Shown: one piece after another, positions 17,888-27,915 of the stretch
Numbering within the stretch: position 1 is the stretch's first letter
Layout of the letters: every line of letters starts with the position of its first letter
Assembly (NCBI GenBank): GCA_963836905.1
Contig: CAWIKY010000006.1
Span: forward strand, 558,001-622,000
From: CAWIKY01 sp963836905
GTDB taxonomy: Bacteria; Pseudomonadota; Alphaproteobacteria; Caulobacterales; Hyphomonadaceae
Reading direction: 5' to 3'
Length of the DNA: 64,000 nucleotides
The notes under the pieces: generated by a model
Told to the model about the DNA's origin: nothing
The model's database searches: none
Seen by the model: only the letters and a program-made list of their open reading frames with translations
Made by a program: the position numbers and the translations under genes

Positions 17888-17923
17888 GCTTACATTCCGC
17901 TTACACGTAAAGTCTGCTTACAC
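17888..17923. promoter_or_regulatory. Three GCTTACA direct repeats upstream of the SIR2-STAND gene
   Basis: GCTTACA occurs at 17888-17894, 17899-17905 and 17916-17922 (the last two as GCTTACAC), in the 193 bases between the defence gene and tRNA-Thr. The start-to-start spacings are 11 and 17 bases. This could be a regulator site or a recombination-related repeat; nothing here decides. Confidence 0.35.
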
Positions 17924-17970
17924 GCTATGAAATGTGTAGCGCCGTTATAGGTCTGTATTTTTTTGGAAAA

Positions 17971-18046
17971 TGGTGCCGCTTAGGTGACTTGAACACCTGA
18001 CCCCCGCATTACGAATGCGATGCTCTACCAGCTGAGCTAAAGCGGC
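17971..18046 (-). tRNA. tRNA-Thr (anticodon CGT)
   Basis: On the minus strand the gene begins GCCGCTTTAGCTCAGCTGG and ends AAGCGGCACCA with encoded CCA. The anticodon loop TTCGTAA gives CGT. The T arm reads CAGGTGTTCAAGTCACCTA. Its 3' end faces the A+T-rich defence island, the usual orientation for a tRNA-borne integration site. Confidence 0.95.
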
Positions 18047-18167
18047 CCACGAAGCGGCACACCAGAAGGCGCGCCGCGTCACGGGCGCTAGGTAACGCTG
18101 CGCCGTGTCTTTTGCAAGGCCGATTGCGCATGACGGGCCCCATCGCCCGGCGCGTCTGCCGCTCGGG

Positions 18168-19783
18168 TCAGCGGATATAGTCCGCTGGCGGTTCTTCGCT
18201 TCCGGTGTCATCTTCGCTGTCTGAGGCCGTGTTTGCCTCTGCATCCGGCGCTTTCGGGGCGATCGGTTTATCCGCAGCCGGTTTGGGCGGCGGCTTGATG
18301 ATGCCTTTCGGACTCCGTTGACGGCTTCACACGCGACTCCTTCGGCGGTGAGGCTACTGGTGCGGCCTCACTCGCTTTCGGCAGGCTTGGGGGCGGTCAG
18401 CTTCGGCTTGATCAAGGGCTCGGGCGTCTCCTCGCGCGGGGCGGGCAGGGCCAGATGCTCGGTCACGTCGAGATCGGCGCCATACCCTTCATGGCGCGGA
18501 TGAATGAGCTGGGCGGCATCACCGAAGGCATAGACCAGACGCGCCCAGTCCTCGCGCGTGTAGAGAAACGCCGATCCGCCCGGCTCGATATCGCTCCATT
18601 CCGGTTCACGCGGGGCCGAACCTGCGCGCCGTCCCCATTCGCGCGCATCTGCAAGTTCGCCATCGCCGCGCGCGACGATCTCCATCAGGCGGCAAAGGCG
18701 TGAGGTGGCGCGCTCGGCCGTGAACGGACGCAGCAGCGCTTCGGCTTCGGTCCAGTTGCCTTTCTCAATAGCGGCATCGACCTGCAACAACCGCGTTTCG
18801 CGGTGCGCGGGATTGGCATTGACCAGCGCAATCATGGCTTTCTTGGATGGCGCGGACGGGTGCGCGTCGATTTCGCGGGCAAGCATGGCCAGCGCCGGAT
18901 GCGGCCGGGATTTCCAGCCCGTTTCCAGAACCGAAACGGCCTGCTTCATCCGGTCTGCCTTGATGTGCTGGCGGGCCAGCAGGAACACGGCAGGCGCAAA
19001 CCCGGGTGCGATCTTGACCGCGTCCTGCAACAGGAGGTCCGCCTCGTCGGGCGCCGTCGATGTGAGGTTTGACGCCTGCGCCGTGAGCAATACGGCCTTG
19101 CGCCTGCGGGCCTGATCGGCGGTGACGAGACTGGCTTCCTCGCCGGCGGGAAGCGCGGCACGCGCCGCTGCCCAGTCCCCCTGCATCACGGCGATCTCGA
19201 AGAGCGATGTGAAGGCCCAGCTGTTGCGCTCGCCTTTCAGGTTTATGGCGGCGCGCGCATGCTGGCTGGCAATCGCCAGATCGCCGCGTTTGAGCGCCGT
19301 GCCGGTCAGGCCTTTCAGCGCGGCTAGCTGCGCACCGGGCTTGCGGGCAAGCTCTGAATAGGCGCGTTCGGCATGGGCCCAGTCGGCCTCCTGCTCGGCC
19401 GTGCGCGCTTCCAGCAGCAGGCTGAGGCGGTCGTCCTCACCGTCCGCGAGTGCTTTGCGCGACTGTTTGCGCGCGGTTTTCAGGTCTCCACCTTCGATGG
19501 CCAGAAGCCCGGCGGCCATGGCCTCGTTGCCCTTCTTTGCGCGCCGCTTGCGCCGTGAGGCCCTGAAGCGGTTCGGCATCAGCAGGATCGACGTCACAAG
19601 GCTCCAGGCAAGAGCCGCCAGAGCACCCAGCACGAGAATAATGAGTGCAGCGCCCGTCAGGGTTAGCTCGAAGCCGCCGCCGTCGGGACCCTCAATGACC
19701 ACGCCCCACGGGATCTGGTTGGCCCAAACGGCAAGAACGACCAGCACGGCCAGCACGACGCATATAAGGAGAAGTCGGATCAT
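18168..19783 (-). CDS. hemY: HemY-type heme-biosynthesis membrane protein, with a frameshifted Pro-rich tail
   Basis: The body (about 470 residues) has two N-terminal membrane segments, a positively charged RFRASRRKRRAKK loop and TPR-like repeats (WAHAERAYSELARKPGAQLA and others), as in COG3898 HemY. As given, the frame stops at 18368. Two further +1 shifts (near 18370 and 18306) restore a Pro/Glu-rich tail ending SEEPPADYIR at 18168. The total of 3n+2 fits two extra bases. HemY's biochemical role is unresolved, but it is linked to tetrapyrrole synthesis. Its start lies seven bases after the mic60 stop. Confidence 0.82.
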
Positions 19784-19789
19784 CGGGCT

Positions 19790-21265
19790 CTAGTTTTCCA
19801 GTTGGACGACGGCCGCGCGCAGCGTGTCCAGTCGTGTGTCAAGTTGCAGGCGTGCTTCGGCCTTTGCGCGCCAGTCGGCGAGCGCCTGACGGGGTGGACC
19901 GGTGACCGGTTGCAGCACTTGCAAGGCCCCCGCAAGATCATCGCCAGCCAGCGCGTCGCCAGCCGCCGCCAGTCGTTTGGTCAGGCTCAGGCCATTGAAT
20001 TCGTCGGGTTCGCGCACGGTCACGATGGTGGAGAGCGCCGCGCCGAGCCAGGCCCAGCCGCCTTCGCGCTCCCTGACTGCATCGGCCTGCGCTGCCCTCG
20101 CCGCCTGCGCCGCTTTCGGCCAGGACGCGATCAGCGATTCGCGCGTCGGCACTCTCTCGAGCGTGATCTGACGAAGGGCGGCGATGTCGGCATTTGCAGG
20201 CAGCATATCGCCGAGCCGGTCCACCTCCTGCGAAATGGCACCGCCCTTGCGGGCCGCCGATTCCAGCGTCGCAAGCGCCAGCATGGCGTCCGCCTTGCGT
20301 TCGCGGGCTTCCAGCTCAGGCGGCGCAGCGCGCGATACATTCGCGAGGTCGGCCACAGCCTTGTCGACACGCGTTTTCAACGCGGCAATCTGCGCGCTGA
20401 GCGCCTTGCCATCGACAGCAGGCTGGTCGCTCAGACGCTTGACGGCAGCGGCGTTCTTCTTCGCGGTTCCATCGACCTCGGAAACGGACCTGGTCAGCGT
20501 CTGCGCCGATTTCGAAAGCGCCGCCAGTTCGGTCCGGCTTTCGGTCAGCGTTTTGTTGATCTCTGCGGTGCGGGTCTCAAGCTTTCCGAGACGTTCGCGG
20601 GCATCGGCCACGGCTGCGGTCAGCGCAGGGGGTATCTTCGCCGTCGTGTCCTGGCTTTCGCCCGAGAATGAGGCCATCGCGTCCAGCCGTCCGGCCAGAT
20701 CGGCCAGCGTGAAAGACGGCAATGGCAATCCGGGATCAGCTGGGGCAGCCGCTGTTTGCGCTGTACCCTCACCGGCTGCGGGCGGGTTCCCGGCTCCGGC
20801 ATTCGCGGGCGGCGTCGCCGTTTCGGCAGGCACGGCAGCGGTGCCGAGCAGCGCGACATAGCGCGCTTCAAGCGCTGCGATGTCTGCGGCCAGACCCGAC
20901 GTGTTCGCCGTTTCAGCGGCCGTGAAGCCGTTCAGCTGTTCCAGACCGGCATCGAGACGCGCCTGTGCTTCGCGAACGTCTGTACGGATCGAGTCGAGCC
21001 TGGCGCTGAGCGCACGATCACCCTGTTTGAGTGTCGAGATGTCGACGGCAACTTCGCTGGCCTGGGCAAACTTGCCTTCTGTGCCGCTGGCCACCACGCC
21101 GATGGCGCCGCCTGCAAGCGATGCAAACACGCCCGCCGCAATCAGCGCCGTCCAGCCGGGGCTGGAACTTTCCTTTGCGGGCGGCGGGGGCGTCGCGGGG
21201 GTCTCACTGAATTCGGCATCGATTGCAGCGCTCTCGCCGGTCGCGTCGGTTTCAGGTGTGGCCAT
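19790..21265 (-). CDS. mic60: Mitofilin-domain (Mic60-like) membrane protein
   Basis: 491 residues: a Pro-rich cytoplasmic N-terminus, one membrane span (about 38-60, TALIAAGVFASLAGGAIGVV), a long coiled coil (about 75-330) and a C-terminal mitofilin domain (ASWPKAAQAARAAQADAVRE onward, ending LDTLRAAVVQLEN). Alphaproteobacterial Mic60 is the ancestor of mitochondrial mitofilin and shapes intracytoplasmic or envelope membranes. Its position between hemD and hemY is the one conserved in alphaproteobacteria. The COG4223 family was earlier grouped with HemX. Confidence 0.85.
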   Translation of the reverse strand: MATPETDATGESAAIDAEFSETPATPPPPAKESSSPGWTALIAAGVFASLAGGAIGVVASGTEGKFAQASEVAVDISTLKQGDRALSARLDSIRTDVREAQARLDAGLEQLNGFTAAETANTSGLAADIAALEARYVALLGTAAVPAETATPPANAGAGNPPAAGEGTAQTAAAPADPGLPLPSFTLADLAGRLDAMASFSGESQDTTAKIPPALTAAVADARERLGKLETRTAEINKTLTESRTELAALSKSAQTLTRSVSEVDGTAKKNAAAVKRLSDQPAVDGKALSAQIAALKTRVDKAVADLANVSRAAPPELEARERKADAMLALATLESAARKGGAISQEVDRLGDMLPANADIAALRQITLERVPTRESLIASWPKAAQAARAAQADAVREREGGWAWLGAALSTIVTVREPDEFNGLSLTKRLAAAGDALAGDDLAGALQVLQPVTGPPRQALADWRAKAEARLQLDTRLDTLRAAVVQLEN

Positions 21266-21310
21266 GGAAAACTCTCTTCAATGTCGCGTAATGCCCGGAA
21301 CGTCTACAGA

Positions 21311-22022
21311 CTATAGACTGATCCGCAGCGCCCGCATAAGGGTCTCGATCAGACTATCCTCGTTCGGTTTCGCTGCTATCTCTGTCAACGAAGCCGCAAG
21401 CCCTGCCAGCGGTTCCGCTGCCCGCCCGGAAGATTGCCGCAACCGCGATACCCTCAAGTGTCACGTCTGCGCGCGTCAGGGCCGAGGCGAGGCTCGTTGC
21501 ACCTTTTGCCGAATGGATCAGGACAGCCCCGTTCCCGGCGCGCAGTGGCTCCAGCACGCGGTCAATATCCGTCAGCGGGGTTTCGCAGGTCCGGTAAAGC
21601 GGCACGAAATCGCACGTTATTCCGGCAGCGTTAAGCCGGTATGCGACCTCTCCCGCCGCATCGACATTGGCGATGTGCGCCAGCCGCGCGCTGCCATCGG
21701 GCTTTGACCTGTCGAGAATGAAGGCCGTCAGCTCGTCGGCATTGCCATGCGCGGTGCGGATATCTTTAAAACCGGCCAGGCGGGCTTCGGCTGCGGTTGC
21801 AGGACCGACACACCAGGCCGTTGCCGTGCGGGCCATGACGCTGTCGCCAAGAAACCGGACGCCGTTCGCGGAGGTAAAGACAAACCCGTCGTAGGCGGCT
21901 GCATCGAAGCCGTGCGGCGCACGCATCGGCTCAAGTGTCAGGGCCGGGTGAAGAAGCGGCTCAAGGTTCAGTGCGCTCAGCCGCTGCGCGGTTTCATCGG
22001 CGCCGGGTCTGGCCCGCGTCAC
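21311..22022 (-). CDS. hemD: Uroporphyrinogen-III synthase, frameshifted near the 3' end
   Basis: Starts at GTG 22022 (VTRARPGADETAQRLSALNL) and contains FTSANGVRFL and a TAAEARLAGF stretch, as in HemD. It closes hydroxymethylbilane with inversion of ring D to give uroporphyrinogen III. As given, the frame ends at 21354 in an atypical sequence. Removing one base near 21430 restores AAISGRAAEPLAGLAASLTE, then a C-terminus ending RALRISL at 21311. The length is 3n+1, about 236 residues. It follows hemC by 18 bases. Confidence 0.88.
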
Positions 22023-22040
22023 CAGAAATCCTGCGGCCCG

Positions 22041-23020
22041 TCATGCGCCCGCAATGATCTTTGGCAGATGATGACCGGCTGCTTCCAGAATAAACCCGCC
22101 GACGGATCGCCCCAGCTCTATCGCTGCTGCCTGCGCCTCATCGGCATTTTCCGGCAGGCTGCTGGTGCGGACCTCCGTCCAGACCGGCGCGCCGGATGGA
22201 TCATAGACCGCCCCGCGAATCGTCGCCTGCCGCGTTCCGTCAATCGTCAGATGGGCCGCCATGGGTGTTCGGCAGGACCCGTCCAGCCGGTCCAGAAACG
22301 CCCGCTCGGCGAGCGCTGCCAGTCGTGTATCGCCATGATCGAGCGATCGTACGGCGTCCATCCAGTCACCCGGCAGGCGGTCTGGATACCCCGTCACGCC
22401 CAGATACCCTGCGATGCGGCCGGTAGCATCACATCCAGCGCAAGAATGGAACGGGCCCGGTCACTCATCCCCAGTCGCGACAGGCCCGCTGCGGCGAGGA
22501 ACGTCGCATCGGCAAACCCTTCGGAGATCTTGTGCAGGCGTGTCTGCACATTGCCGCGCAGGGTAACGACCCGCAGGTCGGGTCGCCGCGCCAGCGTCTG
22601 GGCCTGGCGCCGCAGGCTGGCCGTTCCGACAATCGCGCCCTCAGGCATCTCGTCGAGTGTTGCATAACGCTCCGACACGAACGCATCGCGCGGGTCTTCG
22701 CGTTCGGGGCAGGCCAGCATGACCTGACCCTCCGGCAGATCGACCGGCACGTCCTTCAGCGAATGCACAAGCAGGTCGACCCGGCCCTTCGCCAGCGCGA
22801 TGTCGAGCTCCTTCGTGAAAAGGCCCTTGCCACCTGCCTCGATCAGGCGTCGGTCCTGCAGCCGGTCGCCGGTCGTGCTCATCGCAACGATCTCGCAATC
22901 GATCAGGCCCTGGCTGACGTCATCCAGACGACGCGCGATCTCGTTCGCCTGGGCAAGCGCCAGCGGCGAACGCCGCGTCCCGATGCGAAGCCGTGTCGGA
23001 GAGGGTCCGGCCATGGCCAT
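22041..23020 (-). CDS. hemC: Hydroxymethylbilane synthase (porphobilinogen deaminase), frameshifted
   Basis: Domain 1 begins RLRIGTRRSPLALAQANEIA and includes LVHSLKDVPVDLPEG and SLRRQAQTLARRPDL. The frame as given stops at 22394 after LPAASQGI. One base appears to be missing near 22400; the next frame continues GVTGYPDRL... with GSCRTPMAAH, whose Cys carries the dipyrromethane cofactor, and ends at 22041. HemC polymerises four porphobilinogens. The length of 3n+2 fits a single deletion. The start is ATG 23020 or 23014. It is divergent from tsaD. Confidence 0.88.
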
Positions 23021-23079
23021 CACAAGCCTCGTGCGAAGTGTTGGTGTTCCATCGGCGCAGCGCTACAAGAGCGCGCATT

Positions 23080-24188
23080 ATGGAGCAAGCCACAACACTG
23101 CCGCAGATCGTGCTCGGTATCGAAACCAGTTGCGATGAAACCGCCGCCGCCATCGTCTCGCTTGACGGGGCAGGGGTAGGCGTGTGCGGCGAAGCTGTCT
23201 GGACCCAGATCGAGGAACACGTAGCCTTTGGCGGTGTGGTCCCGGAGCTTGCCGCCCGCGCGCATGCTGTCCGGGCCGATGCGACGGTCCGCAAGGCGCT
23301 CGACGCGGCAGGGCTGGGCTTTGGTGATCTGACCGGGATAGCAGCCACCGCAGGACCCGGCCTGATCGGCGGGGTCATGGTCGGACTAATGACCGGCAAG
23401 GCGATCGCGCAGGCGCGCGGGCTGCCCTTCATCGGCGTCAATCATCTGGAAGGACATGCACTATCGCCCGCTTTGGCGGCGATGTGCCCGTTTCCCTATC
23501 TCCTGCTTCTGGTCTCCGGCGGTCACTGCCAGTTCATCGCCGTGAAGGGGCTGGGCGCTTACGAACGGCTGGGCTCGACCATAGACGATGCGGCAGGCGA
23601 GGCCTTCGACAAGACGGCGCGCACGCTTGGCCTCGGCTATCCGGGCGGGCCAGCCGTGGAAGCCTGCGCACGGTCAGGCGATGAAACGGCGGTGGACCTT
23701 CCAAGGCCGCTGCTCAGCCGCGACGGTCTGGACATGTCCTTCTCGGGCCTCAAGACAGCCGTGCTGCGTGCCGCGCAGGAGAAAGACCTCACCCCGCAGC
23801 GCACCGCAGACATTTGCGCCAGCTTTCAGGCCGCCATGCGCGACGTGCTGGTGGAAAAATCCCGCCGCGCGCTGCACGTGATGCGCAAGGGGCTGCCATC
23901 CGGCACGGCCTGCGGTTTCGTCGTTGCGGGCGGCGTCGCGGCGAATGGCGTCTTGCGCGAGCGTCACTGTCTGGACTGGCGCAGGCCGAAGACGTCGCCT
24001 TTCACGCCCCGCCCCTGAAGTATTGTACAGACAATGGCGCGATGATCGCGCTCGCCGGGGCCATGCGTCTGGCACGCGGCGAGCGTTCACCGCTGGACAT
24101 GGCCGCCCGCCCGCGCTGGCCGCTGGACGAAACCTCGGCGCTTGAAAACCCGCTTTACGGCCACGGCAAGCTCGGCGCGAAGGTGTGA
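23080..24188 (+). CDS. tsaD: tRNA N6-threonylcarbamoyladenosine transferase TsaD, frameshifted
   Basis: Starts at ATG 23080 (MEQATTLPQIVLGIETSCDE). It contains the metal site NHLEGHALS, the LLLVSGGHCQF strand and DDAAGEAFDKTARTLGLGYP. TsaD moves threonylcarbamoyl onto A37 of ANN-decoding tRNAs together with TsaB and TsaE, and is essential in most bacteria. The frame breaks between about 23955 and 23972; one missing base restores AEDVAFHAPPLKYCTDNGAM and the normal C-terminus to TGA 24186-24188. The length is 3n+2. An upstream in-frame start would overlap hemC and is rejected. Confidence 0.93.
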
Positions 24189-24238
24189 GGGCGGGGTGAT
24201 TGAAGCACAACTCTTAAGAGACTGGCTTTTCATGCCGA

Positions 24239-24409
24239 ATGAAGCCCAACGTGACCCGACCCGATACTGACCGCGAAGACGACGTTGACGCCATCAGCGA
24301 CGATGGAAGCTTCGCAGAAATTTGCAGAGCACAATCGCTCCTTATCGCCGAAGCAGATTGCAGTGTGTGTCCCTGCACGCGTTTCTCGATGCTGCGCTGG
24401 CTGACATAG
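24239..24409 (+). CDS. Possible small Cys-rich ORF (56 residues)
   Basis: ATG 24239 to TAG 24407-24409 encodes an acidic N-terminal half (TDREDDVDAISDDGSFAE) and a C-terminal part with four cysteines (ICRAQ, DCSVCPC). It lies in the roughly 330-base gap between tsaD and the TonB receptor terminator. There is no clear ribosome-binding site and no recognised family. It may be chance coding; the rest of this gap holds only the terminator at 24461-24494. Confidence 0.25.
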   Translation: MKPNVTRPDTDREDDVDAISDDGSFAEICRAQSLLIAEADCSVCPCTRFSMLRWLT

Positions 24410-24460
24410 AAGCATAAGCGGTGCTAGCGGGCCGCACCCTTCGCCTCACGTCCACTCAAC

Positions 24461-24494
24461 GAAAAACGCCGCCCCGTGACAGGGCGGCGTTTCG
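24461..24494 (-). terminator. Terminator for the TonB-dependent receptor gene
   Basis: The arms ACGCCGCCC and GGGCGGCGT enclose a short loop. On the minus strand the stem is followed by TTTTTC, 25 bases after the receptor stop. Confidence 0.85.
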
Positions 24495-24518
24495 TATTTT
24501 GAGGGGTTCAGGCCCGGT

Positions 24519-27023
24519 CTAGAAGTCGATGGCCGCCTTCATGTAGACGAACCGGCCGGAGTTGCCGAACGGGTTGAAACCGGAGAACGGCGTGTTTCCG
24601 GTGCCGTTCTGGTCAATCGGCGCAGGCGTTGCGTACTCGTCGAAGACGTTGTCCGCGCCGAGCGAGAGGGTGACCATTTCCCGGAAGGTATAGCGGGCCT
24701 CAAGGTCAAGCAGCGTCTTGGCCTCGAGCGTATAGTCGTTGCCAGGCGTATTGCTGCCCGACAGGACATCGCCGTAATGGATCGCGCGAACCGTGGCCCC
24801 GAAGACGCCATGGGTCCAGTTGAGCGAACCGGTGAACTTGTTCTTCGGCGTGCCTTCCTCGAACGCGAGCAGATTGCCCCGGTCGAAGAGAACAGGCGCA
24901 GGGTTGAGCGCGGTCAGCGTCGGAATTTCCGGCACTTTCGTCACTTCGGTCTGGTTGAAGTTGGCCCCCAGCGTGGTATCGAACTGGCCGAACCCGGTTT
25001 CCGGGAAGGTGTAGCTCGTGACGATGTCGATACCCATGGTTTCGGTGTCGACACCGTTCACGAAGAACCGGCCACCACCCGACCCGATGAAGCCCTGGGT
25101 CACCAGAAACGCACGGACATTGGCCTGTGTCAGGTTTTCAGACAAGACGATCCGGTCATTCACATCGATGCGATAGGCGTCGATCGTGACATTCAGACCG
25201 CCCGCGCGGATGACGCTGCCGATCGAGAAGTTGATCGAGTCCTCGGCATCGAGCGGCTTGGCGCCCAGTGCGATCGCGACCGGATCGGTAACCGGGAAGG
25301 TTGTGATGTCGAACGGGACGCCGTTGATGAAGTTGGTCGAGGTCGTGGCGAAGTTCTGCTGCTGCAGGGACGGTGCCCGGAAGCCGTTCTGGACGGAGCC
25401 ACGCAGCGCGAAACTTTCGGTAAAGTCATAGCGTGCAGCGACCTTGCCGGTAATTGTTTCGCCGAAGTCGGAATAGGACTCCACGCGCACGGCGCCCGAG
25501 AGCAGGAACTTGTCGGTCAGATTGGCTTCCAGATCGACATAGGCACCAACAGCCGTGCGGTCGTCATCGACCTCGTTGGCAGGACGAAAGCCCGGAAAGA
25601 CCTGCGCGCCGGATGCGGTCGGCGTCCCGCCAAGCAGGACCCCGCCATTGCGGAAGCTGTCAGGCTCACCGGCAAAGATTTCGTATCCTTCGCGACGTGC
25701 TTCCACGCCCCAGGCAACGTTGAGCGGCGAGGCGAGCCCCTCGACATCATAGCCACGGACAGCCGAGAGGTTGGCGACAAGCTGGGTATGCTCGAAACCG
25801 CCCGCTGCGAAGCTGGTCTTCGAGCTTGGCCCGATAGACCGGTTCAGCGTGTCGATAATCTGGAAGTCCATCTTGTTGGACCCGAAGACGAGCGAAGCGT
25901 CCATGTCCCATTCGCCGACCAGAAAGCGCGCGCCGCCCGCCAGCGAATAATCGGTGGTTTCCGGCGCGATCTTCGGCAGGAAGCCGTTCGGATAAATCTC
26001 GACCACGTTGCGCGCATCGAGCGCCCGGCGGAAGAATCCGGCAGAGATCGTGTCGCGGTCCTGATAGCTGGCCCAGCCGTAAAGCTCCACGCCGTTGGCA
26101 AGGTCGTAGCCGCCATTGGCGAAGAAAGTCAGCTGCTCGAGCTCGGGTTCGCCGGTCCAGGCATTGAAGCGGTTGATGACGGCTTCGCGGGGGTCGGTCC
26201 CGGCATTGGTATAGTTCGGACGGACATCGAAGCCGGACCGTTCGGTGTGCTGCTGGTCCTTCACCTCGCCAGTGATGGTCAGAAAGCCCGTCTCGCCAAG
26301 CTGCAATCCCTTCCAGCCCGACAGCGTGACGACATGGCCGTCAGACCGTTCGCGGGAAATGGTGTTGCCGGTGACGTTCAGCCCGAACGCCGGATTTACC
26401 GTGCCGAGCGGGACGGTGTATTCGGTTTCGCGCCAGCCATAGGAGACCTGCGCGCCGCCGCCGCTGTCGGCTTCACGAAGCTTGACGTTGATGACACCCG
26501 CAATGGCGTCCGATCCGTACTGGGCCGATGCACCGTCGCGCAGCACTTCGATGCCGCTGGTGGCGTAGGTCGGAATGGTGTTGAGGTCGACGGCGGAGGT
26601 TCCGCGGCCGATCGAACCGTTGACGTTCACAAGCGCAGCCGAATGGCGCCGCTTGCCGTTCACCAGAACCAGCGTCTGGTCAGGACCGAGACCGCGCAGG
26701 CCAGCCGGGCGAACCGAGTCCGTGCCGTCATTCAGGGCCGGGCGGGGAAAATTGAAACTCGGTAGCTGAACCGAAAGCGCCTGGTTCAGCTCACCGATAC
26801 CGATCTTCTGAAGGCTGTCGGCCGTCACGACATCGACTGCCACAGCCGTATCGAGCGCCGTCCGGTTGGCGACCCGGGTACCGATCGAGACCACGGTATC
26901 GAGCGTGCGTTCGCTCTCTTCGGTCTCGGGTATGACGGACGTATCCTGGGCACTGGCGGGCAAGATGACAGCCGCAATGAGGGCACTTGCCGACACGGCC
27001 GTCAACAGTTTCTGATAAGTCAT
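24519..27023 (-). CDS. TonB-dependent outer-membrane receptor
   Basis: 834 residues. The signal peptide ends LPASAQ. A plug domain follows (about 45-170: TVVSIGTRVANRT, LRGLGPDQTLVLVNGKRR, IEVLRDGASAQYGSDAIAGV), then a 22-strand-type barrel whose last strand ends in Phe (FVYMKAAIDF). These receptors import siderophores, vitamin B12 or oligosaccharides using TonB energy. The substrate cannot be told. The 209-base gap upstream separates it from a TetR regulator on the same strand, which may control it. Confidence 0.93.
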   Translation of the reverse strand: MTYQKLLTAVSASALIAAVILPASAQDTSVIPETEESERTLDTVVSIGTRVANRTALDTAVAVDVVTADSLQKIGIGELNQALSVQLPSFNFPRPALNDGTDSVRPAGLRGLGPDQTLVLVNGKRRHSAALVNVNGSIGRGTSAVDLNTIPTYATSGIEVLRDGASAQYGSDAIAGVINVKLREADSGGGAQVSYGWRETEYTVPLGTVNPAFGLNVTGNTISRERSDGHVVTLSGWKGLQLGETGFLTITGEVKDQQHTERSGFDVRPNYTNAGTDPREAVINRFNAWTGEPELEQLTFFANGGYDLANGVELYGWASYQDRDTISAGFFRRALDARNVVEIYPNGFLPKIAPETTDYSLAGGARFLVGEWDMDASLVFGSNKMDFQIIDTLNRSIGPSSKTSFAAGGFEHTQLVANLSAVRGYDVEGLASPLNVAWGVEARREGYEIFAGEPDSFRNGGVLLGGTPTASGAQVFPGFRPANEVDDDRTAVGAYVDLEANLTDKFLLSGAVRVESYSDFGETITGKVAARYDFTESFALRGSVQNGFRAPSLQQQNFATTSTNFINGVPFDITTFPVTDPVAIALGAKPLDAEDSINFSIGSVIRAGGLNVTIDAYRIDVNDRIVLSENLTQANVRAFLVTQGFIGSGGGRFFVNGVDTETMGIDIVTSYTFPETGFGQFDTTLGANFNQTEVTKVPEIPTLTALNPAPVLFDRGNLLAFEEGTPKNKFTGSLNWTHGVFGATVRAIHYGDVLSGSNTPGNDYTLEAKTLLDLEARYTFREMVTLSLGADNVFDEYATPAPIDQNGTGNTPFSGFNPFGNSGRFVYMKAAIDF

Positions 27024-27232
27024 TTTATGAGTGATCCTGCTTGATCGCGAACCACGACTCCTCCCCGGAGTCTGGCACCGGGACCATTAGCAGGCAGCAA
27101 CCCGGCAACTGCAAGCCAGTTTTAACCTGTTGCAAACTTTCTCCGGGCTTGTTGCATTTCTGTCATGCTTGCGGGGAAGTCGTAAACGGCTCCTGCCTGG
27201 ATGAATTGCAGATTGCATAGAGGAAGGGGTGA

Positions 27233-27850
27233 CTATCCCGCCTGTCGGTCCTCGATCTTCACACCGGCCCTCAACGCGGCGTCGATCAGGTCGAACACGC
27301 CCTCGAACTCGCGTTCCAGCTTGGCATAGGTCAGCCGCGACCAGAGCTGCGGATAGCGAAACTTCATTGTCGCGGACTGGATCATCTCTGCTGTGAAAGC
27401 AGGGTTGTCGAGCGACCGGATCTCGCCGCCTTCGATGCCCTGTTCAATGATTTGAACAAGAAACATCCGCTCCTGTGCCAGCTCCTCATTGCTGAAGGTC
27501 GGGCGTTCGTTTGCCAGCACTTCGGCCAGCTCCATCAGTTTCGTGTCACCTGCCAGCAGTTCAAAGCTTCGTTCCATCAGCATGCGGACAAGATTGCGCA
27601 ATCGGGGCAGGGCCGGGTCGCCGTCCTGTCTGGCGATCTCGGCATTGGTCTGGTTGATCTCGGCGTTGAACTTGCGCGCCATGGCTTCGGCAATATCGAT
27701 CTTCGCCTTGAAGAACCGATAGATGTTTCCGGCAGACATGTCGCAATCGCGCGCGATTTCCGCCATGGTCGTCTTTGCATACCCGTAATGCGTGATCCGG
27801 GCCATTGCGGCCTTCAGGATTGCGTCGCGGGTTTCGGTTTTCTCGTCCAT
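27233..27850 (-). CDS. TetR/AcrR-family transcriptional regulator
   Basis: About 205 residues from ATG 27850 (MDEKTETRDAILKAAMARI). The N-terminal helix-turn-helix is typical: YGYAKTTMAEIARDCDMSAG then NIYRFFKAK. The C-terminal ligand domain is helical with the TetR_C-like YPQLWSRLTYAKLEREFEGV region. An upstream in-frame ATG adds 13 residues and is less likely. It is divergent from gpsA (66-base gap) and lies just upstream of the TonB receptor, its likely target by position only. Confidence 0.88.
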   Translation of the reverse strand: MDEKTETRDAILKAAMARITHYGYAKTTMAEIARDCDMSAGNIYRFFKAKIDIAEAMARKFNAEINQTNAEIARQDGDPALPRLRNLVRMLMERSFELLAGDTKLMELAEVLANERPTFSNEELAQERMFLVQIIEQGIEGGEIRSLDNPAFTAEMIQSATMKFRYPQLWSRLTYAKLEREFEGVFDLIDAALRAGVKIEDRQAG

Positions 27851-27915
27851 TGCGGGGATGATAGGCCAAACCTGTGAATCATCAATCAAAACGTCAGCAT
27901 TCAGCGGAGCTGCTC

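Noticed and set aside
24777..26765. A 662-residue open frame on the plus strand opposite the TonB-dependent receptor
   Set aside because: It is the antisense shadow of a high-GC coding gene; it has no recognisable domains and the receptor on the other strand is full length.
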